From the NCBI RefSeq assembly GCF_019966535.1, contig NZ_JAIMID010000016.1:62001-126000 (forward strand): a DNA stretch of 64,000 bases. The letters run 5' to 3'. The DNA comes from Mesobacterium pallidum. Lineage in GTDB: Bacteria; Pseudomonadota; Alphaproteobacteria; Rhodobacterales; Rhodobacteraceae. The translations under genes and the position numbers were made by a program. Within the stretch, counting starts at the first letter, position 1. The number at the start of each line of letters is the position of its first letter. The notes beneath the pieces are model-generated. The model was not told the origin of the DNA and did no database searches. It saw only the letters and a list, made by a program, of their open reading frames with translations. This document shows, piece after piece, positions 8,901 to 18,433 of the stretch.

Positions 8901-11900
8901 GCGCCTTGGCGGCCGGCTTTCGGGCTTCGAGGAAATCGTCGGCATGGTCGACGGGCGCAACGTCCTGCAGATGCCGAACCCGACCGGCGGGCGTCTGGTG
9001 GGCCAGAACCTGGCAGACAGCCTGACCGGCGGCGATGCCGCGGACGAGCTCTACGGCAACGCGGGCAACGACACGCTGCTGGGGCAGGGCGGCGACGACC
9101 GGCTGATCGGCGGGCTCGGCAACGACAGCCTTGTCGGCGGCGCGGGTATCGACACGGCGGTCTATGCCACGATCCAGTACGGCGGCGAGCGGGGGGATGC
9201 CTATGTCACCCCGGGCACCTTCGGCGGCGTGCAGGTCTCGCTGACCGTCAACCGGTCGACCGGCACCTTCGGCAGCGACACGCTGAGCGGGATCGAGAAC
9301 CTCACCGGCTCGACCGGCCACGACCTGCTGGAAGGCGACGCGGGCCAGAACGTCCTGTCGGGCGGCGCTGGCGGCGACACGCTGGCCGGCGCGGGCGGCG
9401 ACGACGTGCTGCTGTCCGGCGACGGGATGGACGTGGTCTTTGGCGGGCTGGGCGATGACACCATCATTGCCGCCCCGGGCAACGACACGATCCTGGGCGG
9501 CGGCGGCATCGACCTGCTGGACCTGACTGCCAGCGCCGGCGCGGCCGAGATCGACCTGGCGACCGGCACCATGCTGACCCGCCTCGCCGGGCAATACCCG
9601 GTCTGGCAGGACGACGGCACCACCGCCCCCCGCGTCTTCGACGGCCAGTCGATGACCCCGCTCGACGTGCTGCAGGCGGACCTGGCCTATGCCAACGATG
9701 ACGGCGACCTGGCACGGCGCCTGCCGGATGAAGGCGATTACGCCGCCGATCCGGCCCTGCCGGGGTTCGAGATCCGCATGGTCGAATGGGTCGACACCCA
9801 TGGTGGCCGCATCCACGGGGTCGAGCAGGTGACCGGCGGCATCCATGACGACAGTCTCCGCGGTGCCGCCTCGAACGACACGCTGATCGGCGGCGAGGGC
9901 GACGACACGCTCGCCGGGGACCGCGGGGCCGACAGCCTGGTCGGCGGCGCCGGCAACGACAAGCTGCACGGCGAGCTGTCGAACGGCATCGCCCCCGACA
10001 TCGCCGCAGGTGTCCCGCTGGCCCTGCTGAACACGCCGAACGCCGGTTTCGACCGGATCGAGGTGACCGGCTTCACCGGCCTCTCGGGCGCGAATTTTGC
10101 GCTCGAGGCGGTGATCCAGGCCGAGAACACGCTGCGCAACCAGGCCTTGGTGTCCTACGCGACAGCCAGCCAGAGCAACGAGTTTCTGCTGATCCAAGCG
10201 CAGACCCGCAACGTGCTGCAGGTGCTATACAAGGGCCAGGCCTTTGATACCGGCGTACCGATCAGCGCGATCTTCGACGGGGCGCCGCACCGTATCTCCG
10301 TGGTGGTCGAGACCGCGTCGTCCCAGATGACGATCTTTGTCGACGGCGAACGGGCCTGGACCGGCAGCGAGACGATCTTTGGCAGCAAGCTTGGCACCGG
10401 CGGCACGCTGGTCTTCGGGCAGGACCAGGATTCGCTGGGCGGCAGCTATGACCCGAACCAGTCCTTGCAGGGCGGCATCGGCGACATCCGCGTCTACGAC
10501 CGCGCGCTGCCGGCCGAGCTGATGCCCGGCCGCGCCGAGGGCCCGCTGCCCGAGGGCGGCGCAGGCATCTCGGGCCTTGTCGGCTACTGGACGATGGACC
10601 CGGGCGCCGAGGCCGTCGTGGCCCGCGTCGGGCCGACCGCCGGGATCTACGGCAATTACGATTTCGCCGAGGCGCCGCGCCTGTCGGACAACCGCAACGA
10701 CACGCTGATCGGCGACGCAGGTGACGACATCCTTGCCGGGGACGAGGGCGACGACCTGCTGGTCGGCGGCACCGGCGATGACACGATCAACGGCGGATCC
10801 GGCAACGACCGGATCGAGGGGTTCGCGCCGGGCGAGGTGCTCACCGACCTCGGGATGGTGCTGCTCAACACGCCCGCGATCCGCGACCGCGCGCTGACGA
10901 TCGACACCTATTACGGCATGGGGCTCGACCTGACTTTGGACATGCTGATCCTGGCGCAAGAGGACGTGCCGGTCGCGCAGCGGCTCTTGTCCTATGAGCC
11001 GGTCGGCGCGAACGGACTTGGCTTCGATCTGCAGATCGAGGATGACGACACGCCCTATCTCTACCTCGTCGAACATGACGGCGACGGGGTGCGGCGGATC
11101 TTTACCGGCATTCCCAAGGACCTCTTGACCGATGGCAGCCTGCGCCGCCTGACGGTGACGCGCGATGGCGACACCGGGGCCTGGGCCTTCTACCTCGATG
11201 GCGAGTTGAAGGGCGAAGCGGTGGTCGAAGAGAGCGCGGGCGTGGCCTTTGCCAATGGCGGGTCGCTGGTGATCGGCCAGAGTCAGGGCGTGCTGGACCC
11301 GGCGAACGAGCCGACCCGCGCCTATCGCGGCAGCGTGGGCGACATCGCGCTTTATCGCGAGGCGCTGGGCGAAAGCGAGATCGCAGCGCGCAGCGTCGGC
11401 GCGCTGGCCGATCCGGGCCACCTGGGCCTCGCCAGCTACTGGCGGCCCGATGCCGCCGCCGGCACGGTGAACAGCGTGATCGGCGGGCGCGGCTTCGACG
11501 TGTCGGCGGCCGGGCCCTTCTCGAGCTTTCTCACCGCGACCGACGGGGACGAGATCTATGCCGGCGCGGGGTTCGACACCGTCAACGCGGGGCCCGGCCA
11601 TGACCTTGTCATGGGCGGCGACCAGGCCGACGTGATCCGCGCGCAAAAGGGCAATGACACGGTCGAGGGCGGGACCGGCGCCGACTGGGTCGACCTCGGG
11701 ACCGGCAACGACCTGTTCCGGGACGATGCGCAGACCGGGGACTTTGCCGGCGACACCGTGCTGGGCGGCGATGGCGCCGACACGATCCTCGGCGACGGCG
11801 GCAACGACCGGTTCGAGGGCGGACAGGGCGCCGACGAGATCTCGGGCGGGGTCGGGGCGGATTCGCTTTTCGGCAACAAGGGCGACGACAGCCTGAACGC

Positions 11901-12594
11901 GGGGCTGGGCGATGACGTGGTGAACGGCGGCAACGGGCGCGACAGCGCATGGATGGGCGCGGGCGACGACGTGTATTTCGACAATGCGCAGGGCGGGAGC
12001 CTTGGCGCCGACCTCGTTTACGGCGGCGACGGGAACGACACGATCAACGGCGGCTCCGGGGCTGACACCTTCGACGGCGGGGCGGGCAGCGATGACATCA
12101 CCGGCGGCACGGGGTTCGACCTGCTGACCGGCGGCGGCCAGGGCGACACGCTGAGCGGGCAGGATGGCAACGACACGGTGATCGGCGACGACGGCGCCGA
12201 CATGGCGCTGCTGGGCACCGGGGATGACCTGTGGCAGGACAACACCCAGCGCGGCGCCTTTGCCGGCGACAGCATCTGGGCGGGTGCGGGGGACGACACG
12301 ATCCGCATGGGCGGCGGCAACGACCTGGCGACCGGGGGCAGCGGCGCAGACCGCTTTGTCTTTGGCACGATCATCGACGCCGACGTTGTGACCGATTTCA
12401 CCAAGGGCGAGGACGCGCTGGTGCTGGACGATGCGCTCTGGGGCGGGGCGAACCTGACCGGGCAGCAGGTGGTCAACCAGTTCGCCACCGATACCGGCAG
12501 CGACGTGGTCTTCGATTTTGGCGGCGGGCATACGATCACCCTGCTGGGCATGGCCCATACCGGGAACCTGGCCGAGGATATCGTGATCTACTGA
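5950..12594 (+). CDS. giant RTX calcium-binding protein with two LamG-like domains
   Basis: A 2214-residue acidic protein, probably a type I secretion substrate. Residues 1-350 are an alpha-helical domain with coiled-coil stretches and Gly/Ala-rich hydrophobic helices, which I do not recognise. From about residue 354 come many RTX nonapeptides of the type GGxGxDxL/GNDTL in several blocks, ending near residue 2130. Two concanavalin/LamG-like domains interrupt them, at about 1357-1525 and 1637-1815; each ends in GDIRVYDRAL or GDIALYREAL. The C-terminus (VVTDFTKGEDALVLDD...DIVIY) has the look of a type I secretion signal. The ATG at 5950 follows AAAAGGA. No HlyB/TolC genes lie nearby, so the exporter must be elsewhere. 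Likely roles are surface layer, adhesion or polysaccharide binding. Confidence 0.9.
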   Translation: MTLITPIAGQPTTGNELRDFELNLDETSDNVIDLSEKVGWTEDRVGDAKWAMEQVSEIKAQAREFQQTVKSMQFSLKIAEKVGPLKLPAKFIGQVLDKVESVAKTIYERAKTLEQKIEAGEYIEKAEKAEETLGEVKDGLEVAAGKITELADISFNLNVVLNAVGAPLDGIEAEIHDRLQSPNDLLVTINTAYNDVNDDIQGVIDALNPVGIGFDALFGALSGVAGAFGSINSSLSFLSKPLQAVYNALKPVEWVLDAVGFLYNITVGPVVDYVLDKLGITAIFDRIGDAIASVLPKTNVLDQLISHLDGIFDEIEAMIDVDIGWDGKFDDYISDIEDQLFGDFTLDASVAMRFGTEGDDTLDGAAGTMEVLVGRDGDDLVRGAPVSGANDALDVFMASAGKDTIEGGSSDSDWMVLPGLLSDWSISKFSEAGPFIFYHRLGEYGWEVVRGVENFAFGTNIMTAQQLLDSGLVSDGPTTGPDYIELGSGDDMIAPLDGSDTVFAGSGRDTFVVSDDESLQPRAQVQVFLKMTNPRTDAEGTSFDQYAYTSFDSDYLDGFEDVLILSPSASVVHGSDIGNLIVTNAGNDTIRGMGGRDTIHANEGNDYIDANGWGEVYAGTDNDKVVVGGPVTAGQNSHFDGGSDTHGNDTDQLFYTGNRSNYDIYPHNDPFSSYAGDPVSSGRVRINAELGEVRRLNADATQVLAIDTFTGFEKVYGSDFDDTLRGTDDYDIVLNGADGNDVIYSDGATWIEGGAGDDTLYATMGGAAVDGGGGTDVLDLREYGDANWTIENTFSSQTRLSAFAPNEVERQYDVDAEGEATATTPVAEQVFSGRVSGVEIFYLGGGNDDLIHAGTGDMEVFGGAGDDRMVRNHANDGSHSTIFHGGAGNDTLAMFEEATAIYGDDGDDDLFLRSSGNGLIVDGGAGDDIVRIQRMNYFGTLDNFVRGGSGYDRVVLLNTYDTQTSLTLGADGVFASTPGAGQFQRLGGRLSGFEEIVGMVDGRNVLQMPNPTGGRLVGQNLADSLTGGDAADELYGNAGNDTLLGQGGDDRLIGGLGNDSLVGGAGIDTAVYATIQYGGERGDAYVTPGTFGGVQVSLTVNRSTGTFGSDTLSGIENLTGSTGHDLLEGDAGQNVLSGGAGGDTLAGAGGDDVLLSGDGMDVVFGGLGDDTIIAAPGNDTILGGGGIDLLDLTASAGAAEIDLATGTMLTRLAGQYPVWQDDGTTAPRVFDGQSMTPLDVLQADLAYANDDGDLARRLPDEGDYAADPALPGFEIRMVEWVDTHGGRIHGVEQVTGGIHDDSLRGAASNDTLIGGEGDDTLAGDRGADSLVGGAGNDKLHGELSNGIAPDIAAGVPLALLNTPNAGFDRIEVTGFTGLSGANFALEAVIQAENTLRNQALVSYATASQSNEFLLIQAQTRNVLQVLYKGQAFDTGVPISAIFDGAPHRISVVVETASSQMTIFVDGERAWTGSETIFGSKLGTGGTLVFGQDQDSLGGSYDPNQSLQGGIGDIRVYDRALPAELMPGRAEGPLPEGGAGISGLVGYWTMDPGAEAVVARVGPTAGIYGNYDFAEAPRLSDNRNDTLIGDAGDDILAGDEGDDLLVGGTGDDTINGGSGNDRIEGFAPGEVLTDLGMVLLNTPAIRDRALTIDTYYGMGLDLTLDMLILAQEDVPVAQRLLSYEPVGANGLGFDLQIEDDDTPYLYLVEHDGDGVRRIFTGIPKDLLTDGSLRRLTVTRDGDTGAWAFYLDGELKGEAVVEESAGVAFANGGSLVIGQSQGVLDPANEPTRAYRGSVGDIALYREALGESEIAARSVGALADPGHLGLASYWRPDAAAGTVNSVIGGRGFDVSAAGPFSSFLTATDGDEIYAGAGFDTVNAGPGHDLVMGGDQADVIRAQKGNDTVEGGTGADWVDLGTGNDLFRDDAQTGDFAGDTVLGGDGADTILGDGGNDRFEGGQGADEISGGVGADSLFGNKGDDSLNAGLGDDVVNGGNGRDSAWMGAGDDVYFDNAQGGSLGADLVYGGDGNDTINGGSGADTFDGGAGSDDITGGTGFDLLTGGGQGDTLSGQDGNDTVIGDDGADMALLGTGDDLWQDNTQRGAFAGDSIWAGAGDDTIRMGGGNDLATGGSGADRFVFGTIIDADVVTDFTKGEDALVLDDALWGGANLTGQQVVNQFATDTGSDVVFDFGGGHTITLLGMAHTGNLAEDIVIY

Positions 12595-12620
12595 GGGCAG
12601 CCCGGGTGGTGGTGTCGGAT

Positions 12621-12655
12621 GCCTCCGGCGGGAGTATTTGTGGAATAATGAAAGG
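12621..12655 (+). repeat. short dispersed intergenic repeat, copy 1
   Basis: The segment GAGTATTTGTGGAATAATGA plus flanking bases, preceded by a GC-rich CTCC-GGCG-GGAG mini-hairpin, recurs almost unchanged at 55964-56000. Both copies sit between convergent genes, here the RTX protein and the HlyD-type adaptor, so it may serve as a gene-end signal. Similar sequence flanks 32113-32186 in diverged form. Confidence 0.65.
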
Positions 12656-12660
12656 GGGGG

Positions 12661-13893
12661 CTATTCCACCATCCGCGGGGCCACGAGGCTGCCATCCGCC
12701 AGCGTGGAGGAGGGGAAGAGCACCACCTTGGCGCCTTCGGTGAGGCCCGCCGTCACCTCGGCCAGGGTCGCGTTCGTCAATCCGATCTCGACCGGGGTCA
12801 GGAGGGCGGTGCCATTCTCGACCCGGAAGACCGCCCAGCCGCCCGCGTCGCGGAAGAGCGCGGGGGCAGGCAGGCGCAAGGCATCGGGCGAATCCTCGAC
12901 CGTGATCGCGACCTCGACCCGGTAGCCATGGCCCAGCCCATTGCGGGCATCGCGGTCCGAGCCAAGGCCGATCTCGACCGAGACGCGCTGTTCCTTGACG
13001 CCAAGGGCCGAGACCTCGGTCGTGCCGAAGGGCGCGACGCGCAGGACTTCACCGGCGAGGTCCGCGTTGCCGCCCCAGCCCGAGATCCGCACCGCGTCGC
13101 CGACCGAGACCTGCACGGCATCGGTGCTGACAAGGTCTGCCTCGACCTCGAGGTCGGCGTCGATATCGCCGATCTCGAGGATGGCGGTGCCGGCGGGCAG
13201 CGTCGCCTCGGATTCCTGCATCACCCGCAGCACCTGCCCGCTGGCGGGGGCATAGATCGGCACGGCGCGGGCGCGCTGGGCGTCCAGCGCCTCGGCCAGG
13301 CCACGGTCGTCGAAACCGATCAGCTGCGCCTGCGCGTTTTCGAGCTCCGCGATCCGCATCGACACGGCCGCCCGGGTGGTGTCGAGCTGCGCCTCGGCGG
13401 AGCGGGCCTGCGCCCTGGCCCGGTCAAGTGCGGCCTGGCTGATGGTGCCGCGGTCCGCGAGGGTCTGCGTGCGATCGAGATCCGCCTGCGCCAGGTCGCG
13501 GGCGGCGACGGCGGCGTTGACGTCCGCCTGGGCGACCCGCAGCGCCGCCTCGGCCGACTTGACCAGAGCATTGGCCTGTTCGCGGGTGCGGATGTCCAGC
13601 GCCGCCGGGTCCGTCGCCTGCAGGCGCACCACCACCGTTTCGCCGCGCACAACCGCGTCGCCTGCATGCACCTCGGGGCGTAGCACCCGCGCCGTGACGG
13701 GCGTCGAGACCACGTAGGTGTCGCGCACCAGCGTGCGGCCCTCGTCCTCGATCGTGACCGTGAGCGGCCCGCGCGTCACGGTGCCCAGGTCGACCAGTTG
13801 GGGCCGGGGCCAGAAGGCCAGCACCAGCCCGCCGCCGACCAGCGCCAGCGCGATGAGGGTGAGCCAGCTGCGGGAATGCTTGCGTCTCGCCAT
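12661..13893 (-). CDS. HlyD/MacA-type periplasmic adaptor (membrane fusion) protein
   Basis: A 410-residue adaptor with one N-terminal membrane anchor (LTLIALALVGGGLVLAFW, residues about 11-28). A lipoyl-like half and a long alpha-helical hairpin rich in Ala/Gln/Arg (about 100-200) follow, then beta-barrel and membrane-proximal domains. Such proteins link an inner-membrane ABC pump to an outer-membrane channel. It is followed on the same strand by an FtsX-type permease gene 4 bp upstream and an ATPase gene, giving a MacAB-like tripartite set that lacks its TolC partner here. It is convergent with the RTX gene but is not a typical type I secretion adaptor. Confidence 0.87.
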   Translation of the reverse strand: MARRKHSRSWLTLIALALVGGGLVLAFWPRPQLVDLGTVTRGPLTVTIEDEGRTLVRDTYVVSTPVTARVLRPEVHAGDAVVRGETVVVRLQATDPAALDIRTREQANALVKSAEAALRVAQADVNAAVAARDLAQADLDRTQTLADRGTISQAALDRARAQARSAEAQLDTTRAAVSMRIAELENAQAQLIGFDDRGLAEALDAQRARAVPIYAPASGQVLRVMQESEATLPAGTAILEIGDIDADLEVEADLVSTDAVQVSVGDAVRISGWGGNADLAGEVLRVAPFGTTEVSALGVKEQRVSVEIGLGSDRDARNGLGHGYRVEVAITVEDSPDALRLPAPALFRDAGGWAVFRVENGTALLTPVEIGLTNATLAEVTAGLTEGAKVVLFPSSTLADGSLVAPRMVE

Positions 13894-13897
13894 GGGA

Positions 13898-16264
13898 TCA
13901 CTCGCGTATCTTGAGGGTTGAGATCAGGTCCATCCGGCCGAGGTCGCGCCGCACGACCCAGCCCGACAGCAGGGCCGCCGCCAGCACCGCCAGCGCCGCC
14001 TGCCCATGGGCGGCGGGCGAGATGGTCGAGGGGATCTGGTAGAGCTCGGTCGAGAAGCCCGCCGCGATGGCCTTGGTCAGGCCGAGCGCCAGCAGCGACC
14101 CGGCGGGGATGGCCAGCAGGGTGATGACCGCCAGTTCGCCCAGCAGAACAAAGGCCGTCTCGCCGGTGTGAAAGCCGAGGATGCGCAGCGAGCCGAGGTC
14201 GCGGGCGCGTTCGGCCTGCGCCACCCGGGCGGCGTTGTAGACGATGCCGAAGGTGATGACGAAGGCGACGGCGCCCATGACATATCGCATGGTGCCCGCG
14301 CCTTCGTTCATCAGCCGTTCGAAGGCGGCGCGGCTGTCGGCCTTGACCGAGGTGCCCGCGACATCCGGCATGTCGCGCAGGGCCGCGCCGATGGCGGCCG
14401 TGTCCGCGGCGTCGGCGACAAGGTAGGCGCCGCTGGCCCGGCCGGGTTCGCGCAGGGCGCGGTTCAGCGCGCCGATCTCCATGTAGGCGGGGGCGCCCAT
14501 CAGGCTGTCGGCCACTGCCGTCACCGGCAGGGTCAGGACGGGGCGGCGGCCTTCGCGCACCTCGACCGTCAGGTTTTCGCCGGGGCGCAATTGCAGCTTG
14601 TCCGCCAACGCGGTCGACAGCACCAGCCCATGATCGGGCAGCGGGATGTCGAGCCCCCGCGCATCCACCGCCCGGCCCAGCCGCGCGCCGTCCACAAGGC
14701 CCGTGATCGCGCCCTTGTGCGTGCGCAGCCCGTGCCGCAGGACGACGGGCACGCTGCGCGTGGGCTCGACCGCGCCGACCCCGTCGATCCGGGCGAGATC
14801 GTAAAGCACGCGGGTCCCCAGCGGATGGGTGAAGCTGACCGCCATGTCCGAGCGGTCCATCACGGCAAAGCTGGTCTCGAGCGTGGCGTCGAAACTGTCG
14901 TAGATCGTCATCATCGCCGCCGTCAGCCCCATGCCGCAGGCGATGCCGGTCACGGTTCCGGCCATGCGCCAGGGCTGGCGGGTGATCCGCCGCAGCACCA
15001 TGCGGCTGGGCTGGTCGAGCAATCGTGCCGCCAGCCCCCGCATCCGCCCCGCGCCGGAGTAGTCCGCCGGGGCCGGGGGGCGCATCGCCTCGGCCGGGGT
15101 CAGGGCAAAGACCTGCCGCAGCACGAAGAGCCCGCCCGCCCCCGCCGCCAGCACCGAAGCGCCGACGCCAAGGACGAAACTGGCCGGATCCACGCGGAAG
15201 ACGAGGAAGGGAAACTTGAAGAACTGCAGGTACATCTGCACCATCCCGCGCCCGGCGAGGATGCCAAGGGCGCAGCCCAGCACCGCCCCCGCGAGCGAGA
15301 TCACCAGCGCCAGCTTGACGTAGTGCCAGCCGACCTCGGCATCGGTGTAGCCGAAGGCCTTGAGCAGGCCGATCTCCTCGCGTTCGGCCTGCACCATGCG
15401 GCTGACGACGATATAGAGAAGAAAGGCCGCCACTCCGAGGAAGATCGGCGGGATCGCCCGGGACGAGACCTTGAGCCCGTCGATTTCCTGCGTGACCATG
15501 GCGTGGCTCAGCTGGTCCTCGCGCCCGTAGGCGCCGGCCCCGCCGTAGGGGTCGAGCAGCCGGTCCACCGCGTCCAGCACCGCCGGAAGGCGCGCGTCGC
15601 GGGTGAGGCCCAGCAGCGCCTCGTTGAACGTGCCGCGCTGGTCGAAACCGGCGGCCATGGCGCGGCGCGACATCCACAGCACGCCGTAGCGCGCATCGTC
15701 GGGCACGAATTCGCCGGGGGCGGTCACGTAGAGGAACTCGGGGCTTTGTCCCAGCCCGGTGATCCGCAACGTGCGGCGGGTGCCGTTGATCGTCGCGTCC
15801 AGCGTGTCGCCGGGGCGCAGGCCATGGGCGGCGGCGAAACTGTCCAGCAGGACGACCTCGTCCGGGTGCGACGGGTCGAACATCGTGCCCTCGCTCAGCA
15901 GGATCGCGTTCAGGCGCGGCGCGCCATCCGCCGGGATCGACAGGGCGCGGGCGCGCAGGGCCAGCGCCTGACCCGGCAGGGTCAACTGGGCATGGCCTGT
16001 GATCCGCCCCTCCACGCTCGCCACGCCGGGGATGGCCGCAAGCCGGTCCAGCACCGCCTCGGGCGCGCGGGTCACGGGGGCGAAGACCTCGGCAAAGCGG
16101 CTGCGGTCGTAATAGGCCGCGCGCGTTTCGGTCAGCGACGCGACCAGCCCCGGCATCATCACCTGGATCATCACGCCCACGGCCATGACCAGCGCGATGG
16201 CCCCGGCCTGCCCCTTCATCCGCCAGAGATCGCGGACCAGCTTGCGGTCGAGCGGGCTCACCAT
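13898..16264 (-). CDS. ABC transporter permease, FtsX/MacB-like, two FtsX domains
   Basis: A 788-residue integral membrane protein with a first transmembrane helix near residues 20-40 ([20 protein letters not shown]). A large periplasmic domain is followed by a three-helix FtsX block (about 265-380), a second periplasmic domain, and a second FtsX block at the C-terminus ([20 protein letters not shown] onward). This duplicated architecture is typical of lipoprotein or macrolide exporters of the LolCE/MacB class. Its start at 16264 overlaps the end of the ATPase gene by 7 bp, and the adaptor gene follows 4 bp downstream, so the three form one operon. Confidence 0.88.
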   Translation of the reverse strand: MVSPLDRKLVRDLWRMKGQAGAIALVMAVGVMIQVMMPGLVASLTETRAAYYDRSRFAEVFAPVTRAPEAVLDRLAAIPGVASVEGRITGHAQLTLPGQALALRARALSIPADGAPRLNAILLSEGTMFDPSHPDEVVLLDSFAAAHGLRPGDTLDATINGTRRTLRITGLGQSPEFLYVTAPGEFVPDDARYGVLWMSRRAMAAGFDQRGTFNEALLGLTRDARLPAVLDAVDRLLDPYGGAGAYGREDQLSHAMVTQEIDGLKVSSRAIPPIFLGVAAFLLYIVVSRMVQAEREEIGLLKAFGYTDAEVGWHYVKLALVISLAGAVLGCALGILAGRGMVQMYLQFFKFPFLVFRVDPASFVLGVGASVLAAGAGGLFVLRQVFALTPAEAMRPPAPADYSGAGRMRGLAARLLDQPSRMVLRRITRQPWRMAGTVTGIACGMGLTAAMMTIYDSFDATLETSFAVMDRSDMAVSFTHPLGTRVLYDLARIDGVGAVEPTRSVPVVLRHGLRTHKGAITGLVDGARLGRAVDARGLDIPLPDHGLVLSTALADKLQLRPGENLTVEVREGRRPVLTLPVTAVADSLMGAPAYMEIGALNRALREPGRASGAYLVADAADTAAIGAALRDMPDVAGTSVKADSRAAFERLMNEGAGTMRYVMGAVAFVITFGIVYNAARVAQAERARDLGSLRILGFHTGETAFVLLGELAVITLLAIPAGSLLALGLTKAIAAGFSTELYQIPSTISPAAHGQAALAVLAAALLSGWVVRRDLGRMDLISTLKIRE

Positions 16265-16965
16265 TCGATCTCCTCGGGGTCCTTGCGGGTCTCGTTGACC
16301 ACGATCTGCCGAATCGCGCCGTCGGCGAAATGGATCACCCGGTGGGCCATCTCGGCCGTGGCGGCGGCATGGGTGACGATCAGCACGGTCGCGCCGGTCT
16401 GTTCGTTCACGTCGCGCAGCACGCGCAGCACGGTGCGGCCCGTGGTGCTGTCGAGCGCGCCCGTGGGCTCGTCGCAGAACAGCACGGCCGGGCGCTTGGC
16501 CACGGCGCGGGCGATGGCAACGCGCTGCTGCTCGCCGCCCGAGAGTTGCGCGGGGAAATGGTCGGCGCGATCGCCGAGTCCCACCAGCGTCAGCGCCTCG
16601 CCCGCGTCCATCGGGTCGTCGGCGATTTCCGTGACCAGCTCGACATTCTCGCGGGCGGTGAGGCTGGGCATCAGGTTGTAGAACTGGAAGACAAAGCCGA
16701 TGTGGCGGCGCCGGTACTCGGTCAGCTGCCGGTCGGACATGGTGCTCAGGATGTCGCCGCCGAAACTGACCGTGCCTGCGGTGCCGGTATCCAGCCCGCC
16801 AAGGATGTTCAGCAGCGTGGACTTGCCGCTGCCCGAGGGGCCAAGCAGCACGATGAATTCGCCGCGCGCGATCTCCACGTCGATGCCGCGCAGCGCGTGG
16901 ATGGCGCTGCGTCCTTCACCATAGACCTTGGTGAGGCCCTGCGTGCGAAAGGCGGTCTCGGGCAT
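16258..16965 (-). CDS. ABC transporter ATP-binding protein, LolD/MacB class
   Basis: A 235-residue nucleotide-binding subunit with Walker [11 protein letters not shown]-loop [14 protein letters not shown], signature [14 protein letters not shown], Walker [14 protein letters not shown] and a switch histidine in LIVTHAAA. I chose the ATG at 16965 because AGGA lies 6 nt upstream. Longer frames to 16983 or 17100 add residues with no family support. It is the first gene of the three-gene MacAB-like operon and is divergent from aroQ. Confidence 0.9.
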   Translation of the reverse strand: MPETAFRTQGLTKVYGEGRSAIHALRGIDVEIARGEFIVLLGPSGSGKSTLLNILGGLDTGTAGTVSFGGDILSTMSDRQLTEYRRRHIGFVFQFYNLMPSLTARENVELVTEIADDPMDAGEALTLVGLGDRADHFPAQLSGGEQQRVAIARAVAKRPAVLFCDEPTGALDSTTGRTVLRVLRDVNEQTGATVLIVTHAAATAEMAHRVIHFADGAIRQIVVNETRKDPEEIEW

Positions 16966-17092
16966 CGGGCGTCCTGTGTGCATCGACACCCTTTTAACGC
17001 ATTCATGCGCGCTTTGCGTGATTTGGATCAAACCCTTGGCTTGGCGCGCGAATACTGGCACTTCTTGGCCCACGCACTGAAGGAGGCCCGCC

Positions 17093-17527
17093 ATGGCCAT
17101 GATCTACGTCCTGAACGGACCCAACCTGAACCTGCTGGGCAAGCGCCAGCCCGACATCTACGGCCATGACACGCTGGAGGATGTCGAGCGTCTCTGCCGC
17201 GAGGTGGCCGGGCCGGCGGGGCACGAGATCAAGCTGTTCCAGTCGAACTGGGAAGGCCAGATCGTCGACTGGATCCACGAGGCACGCGAGGCGGCGGCGG
17301 GGATCGTCATCAACCCGGCGGCGCTGACCCATACCTCGGTCGCCGTTCTGGATGCGCTCAATGCCTTCGAGGGGCCGGTGATCGAGATCCACATCTCGAA
17401 CGTCCACAAGCGCGAATCGTTCCGGCACCATTCCTATGTCAGCCTGCGCGCCGATGGCGTGATCGCGGGCTGCGGGATCGAAGGATATGCGCTGGCGACC
17501 AAGCGGGTCTGCACGCTGCTCGGCTAG
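17093..17527 (+). CDS. aroQ: 3-dehydroquinate dehydratase, type II
   Basis: A 144-residue cytosolic enzyme that dehydrates 3-dehydroquinate to 3-dehydroshikimate in the shikimate pathway. The family start [21 protein letters not shown] carries the catalytic Tyr and Arg. [16 protein letters not shown] and the substrate-binding [18 protein letters not shown] are intact. The length fits the dodecameric type II class. A strong GGAGG lies upstream of the ATG. Its stop codon shares the tetranucleotide CTAG (17524-17527) with the stop of the convergent xdhC gene. Confidence 0.96.
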   Translation: MAMIYVLNGPNLNLLGKRQPDIYGHDTLEDVERLCREVAGPAGHEIKLFQSNWEGQIVDWIHEAREAAAGIVINPAALTHTSVAVLDALNAFEGPVIEIHISNVHKRESFRHHSYVSLRADGVIAGCGIEGYALATKRVCTLLG

Positions 17528-18303
17528 AACAGGGTCGCGGCGAGTTCGGCGGCGACGGCGGCGGCGATGATCGCCGGGCGCTTGTCGGCGCTGCCGCCGG
17601 CGCCGATAGGGCATGTGAGCGCGTCCAGCGGCACGCCCGCCTTGCGACACCGGCTTTCCAGCCGGGCGCGTTTCGTGGCGCTGCCGATCATGCCGACATA
17701 GGCGAGGTCGCCGCGTTTCAGCGCCTCTTCGGTGATGAGGTAATCGAGCCCGTGGTCATGGGTCATGACCACTGCCGCGCTGCCGGGCGGGGCGGAGGCG
17801 AGTTCCGCCTCGGGCAGGGGGGTCAGGCGGTGTTCCACGCTGGTGGGCGCCATGGCCAACTGGTCTTGGCGGCTGTCGATCAGCGCGATCCGCAACGGCA
17901 TCAGCGCCAGCGCCGAGGCGAGCGCGCGGCCCACGTGGCCGGCGCCGAAGATCAGAACCAGCGGCCAGCCGTCGCGGATGGTCTCTTCGCGCGCCAGGGC
18001 GGCGGCGCGCATGTCGGCGTCCATGACCGAGACCTCGTAGCGCACCCGCCCGCCGCAGCATTGCCCCGTGTCGGGGCCCAGCGTGACCTCGTGGACGGCG
18101 GTGGAGATGCCCTCGGCGAGGCAACGGCGCGCCTCGGCGATGCCCTCGTGCTCCAGCTTGCCGCCGCCGATCGTGTCGTGGGCGGCGGAGGGAGAGACAT
18201 ACATCTCTGTCCCTTCCGCACGCGGGGTGGAGCCAATGACCGCCACGACCCGCAGCCGGGCGACGTGGGCGTGGGCTTCGAGGAATTGCGCGAGGGGGGT
18301 CAT
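17524..18303 (-). CDS. xdhC: xanthine dehydrogenase accessory protein XdhC
   Basis: A 259-residue member of the XdhC/CoxI family. It binds molybdenum cofactor and helps its sulfuration and insertion into xanthine dehydrogenase. The N-terminal domain shows [14 protein letters not shown] and a Cys pair ([11 protein letters not shown]). The C-terminal NAD-binding-like domain starts with [16 protein letters not shown] and contains [10 protein letters not shown]. The last residues ([21 protein letters not shown]) are a family hallmark. It is the third gene of xdhABC, separated from xdhB by 130 bp that hold a strong stem-loop. Confidence 0.93.
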   Translation of the reverse strand: MTPLAQFLEAHAHVARLRVVAVIGSTPRAEGTEMYVSPSAAHDTIGGGKLEHEGIAEARRCLAEGISTAVHEVTLGPDTGQCCGGRVRYEVSVMDADMRAAALAREETIRDGWPLVLIFGAGHVGRALASALALMPLRIALIDSRQDQLAMAPTSVEHRLTPLPEAELASAPPGSAAVVMTHDHGLDYLITEEALKRGDLAYVGMIGSATKRARLESRCRKAGVPLDALTCPIGAGGSADKRPAIIAAAVAAELAATLF

Positions 18304-18317
18304 GGGGCAACCACGAA

Positions 18318-18386
18318 GGGCAGCGCCCGGCCCGGCGGGGTGGGCGAGAAGCGCCCGCCCCGTGGGGGGCGGGACGGGCGCTGCCC
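18318..18386. repeat. nested GC-rich stem-loops between xdhB and xdhC
   Basis: Perfect 12-bp arms at 18318-18329 and 18375-18386 (GGGCAGCGCCCG and its complement) enclose a second perfect 8-bp hairpin. Its arms are at 18354-18361 and 18366-18373. It lies in the 130-bp gap between xdhB and xdhC. There is no U-run, so an mRNA-stability or REP-like role is more likely than termination. Confidence 0.65.
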
Positions 18387-18433
18387 GGGCCGCAAGCGAC
18401 CCGGGCGGAACATCGCAACCGTCAGTCCCATGC

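Noticed and set aside
6664-10197. Very long antisense open frame (1177 codons) opposite the RTX gene
   Set aside because: It is a shadow of the repetitive GC-rich RTX coding sequence, has no domain sense (Val/Asp/His/Arg-rich), and continues as another antisense frame at 10225-12558.
7009-12350. Regular short repeats considered as a CRISPR array or minisatellite
   Set aside because: The periodicity is 27 bp-like and in frame, encoding GGxGxDxLx nonapeptides; there are no constant repeats with variable spacers.
14006-16681. Plus-strand frame of 891 codons opposite the ABC permease gene
   Set aside because: The minus strand encodes an intact FtsX-type permease and ATPase; the plus frame is His/Arg/Gly-rich noise caused by high GC.
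12661-16965. HlyD-type operon considered as the secretion system for the RTX protein
   Set aside because: The ABC parts are FtsX/MacB class, not an HlyB-type exporter; a MacAB-like efflux or lipoprotein role fits better.
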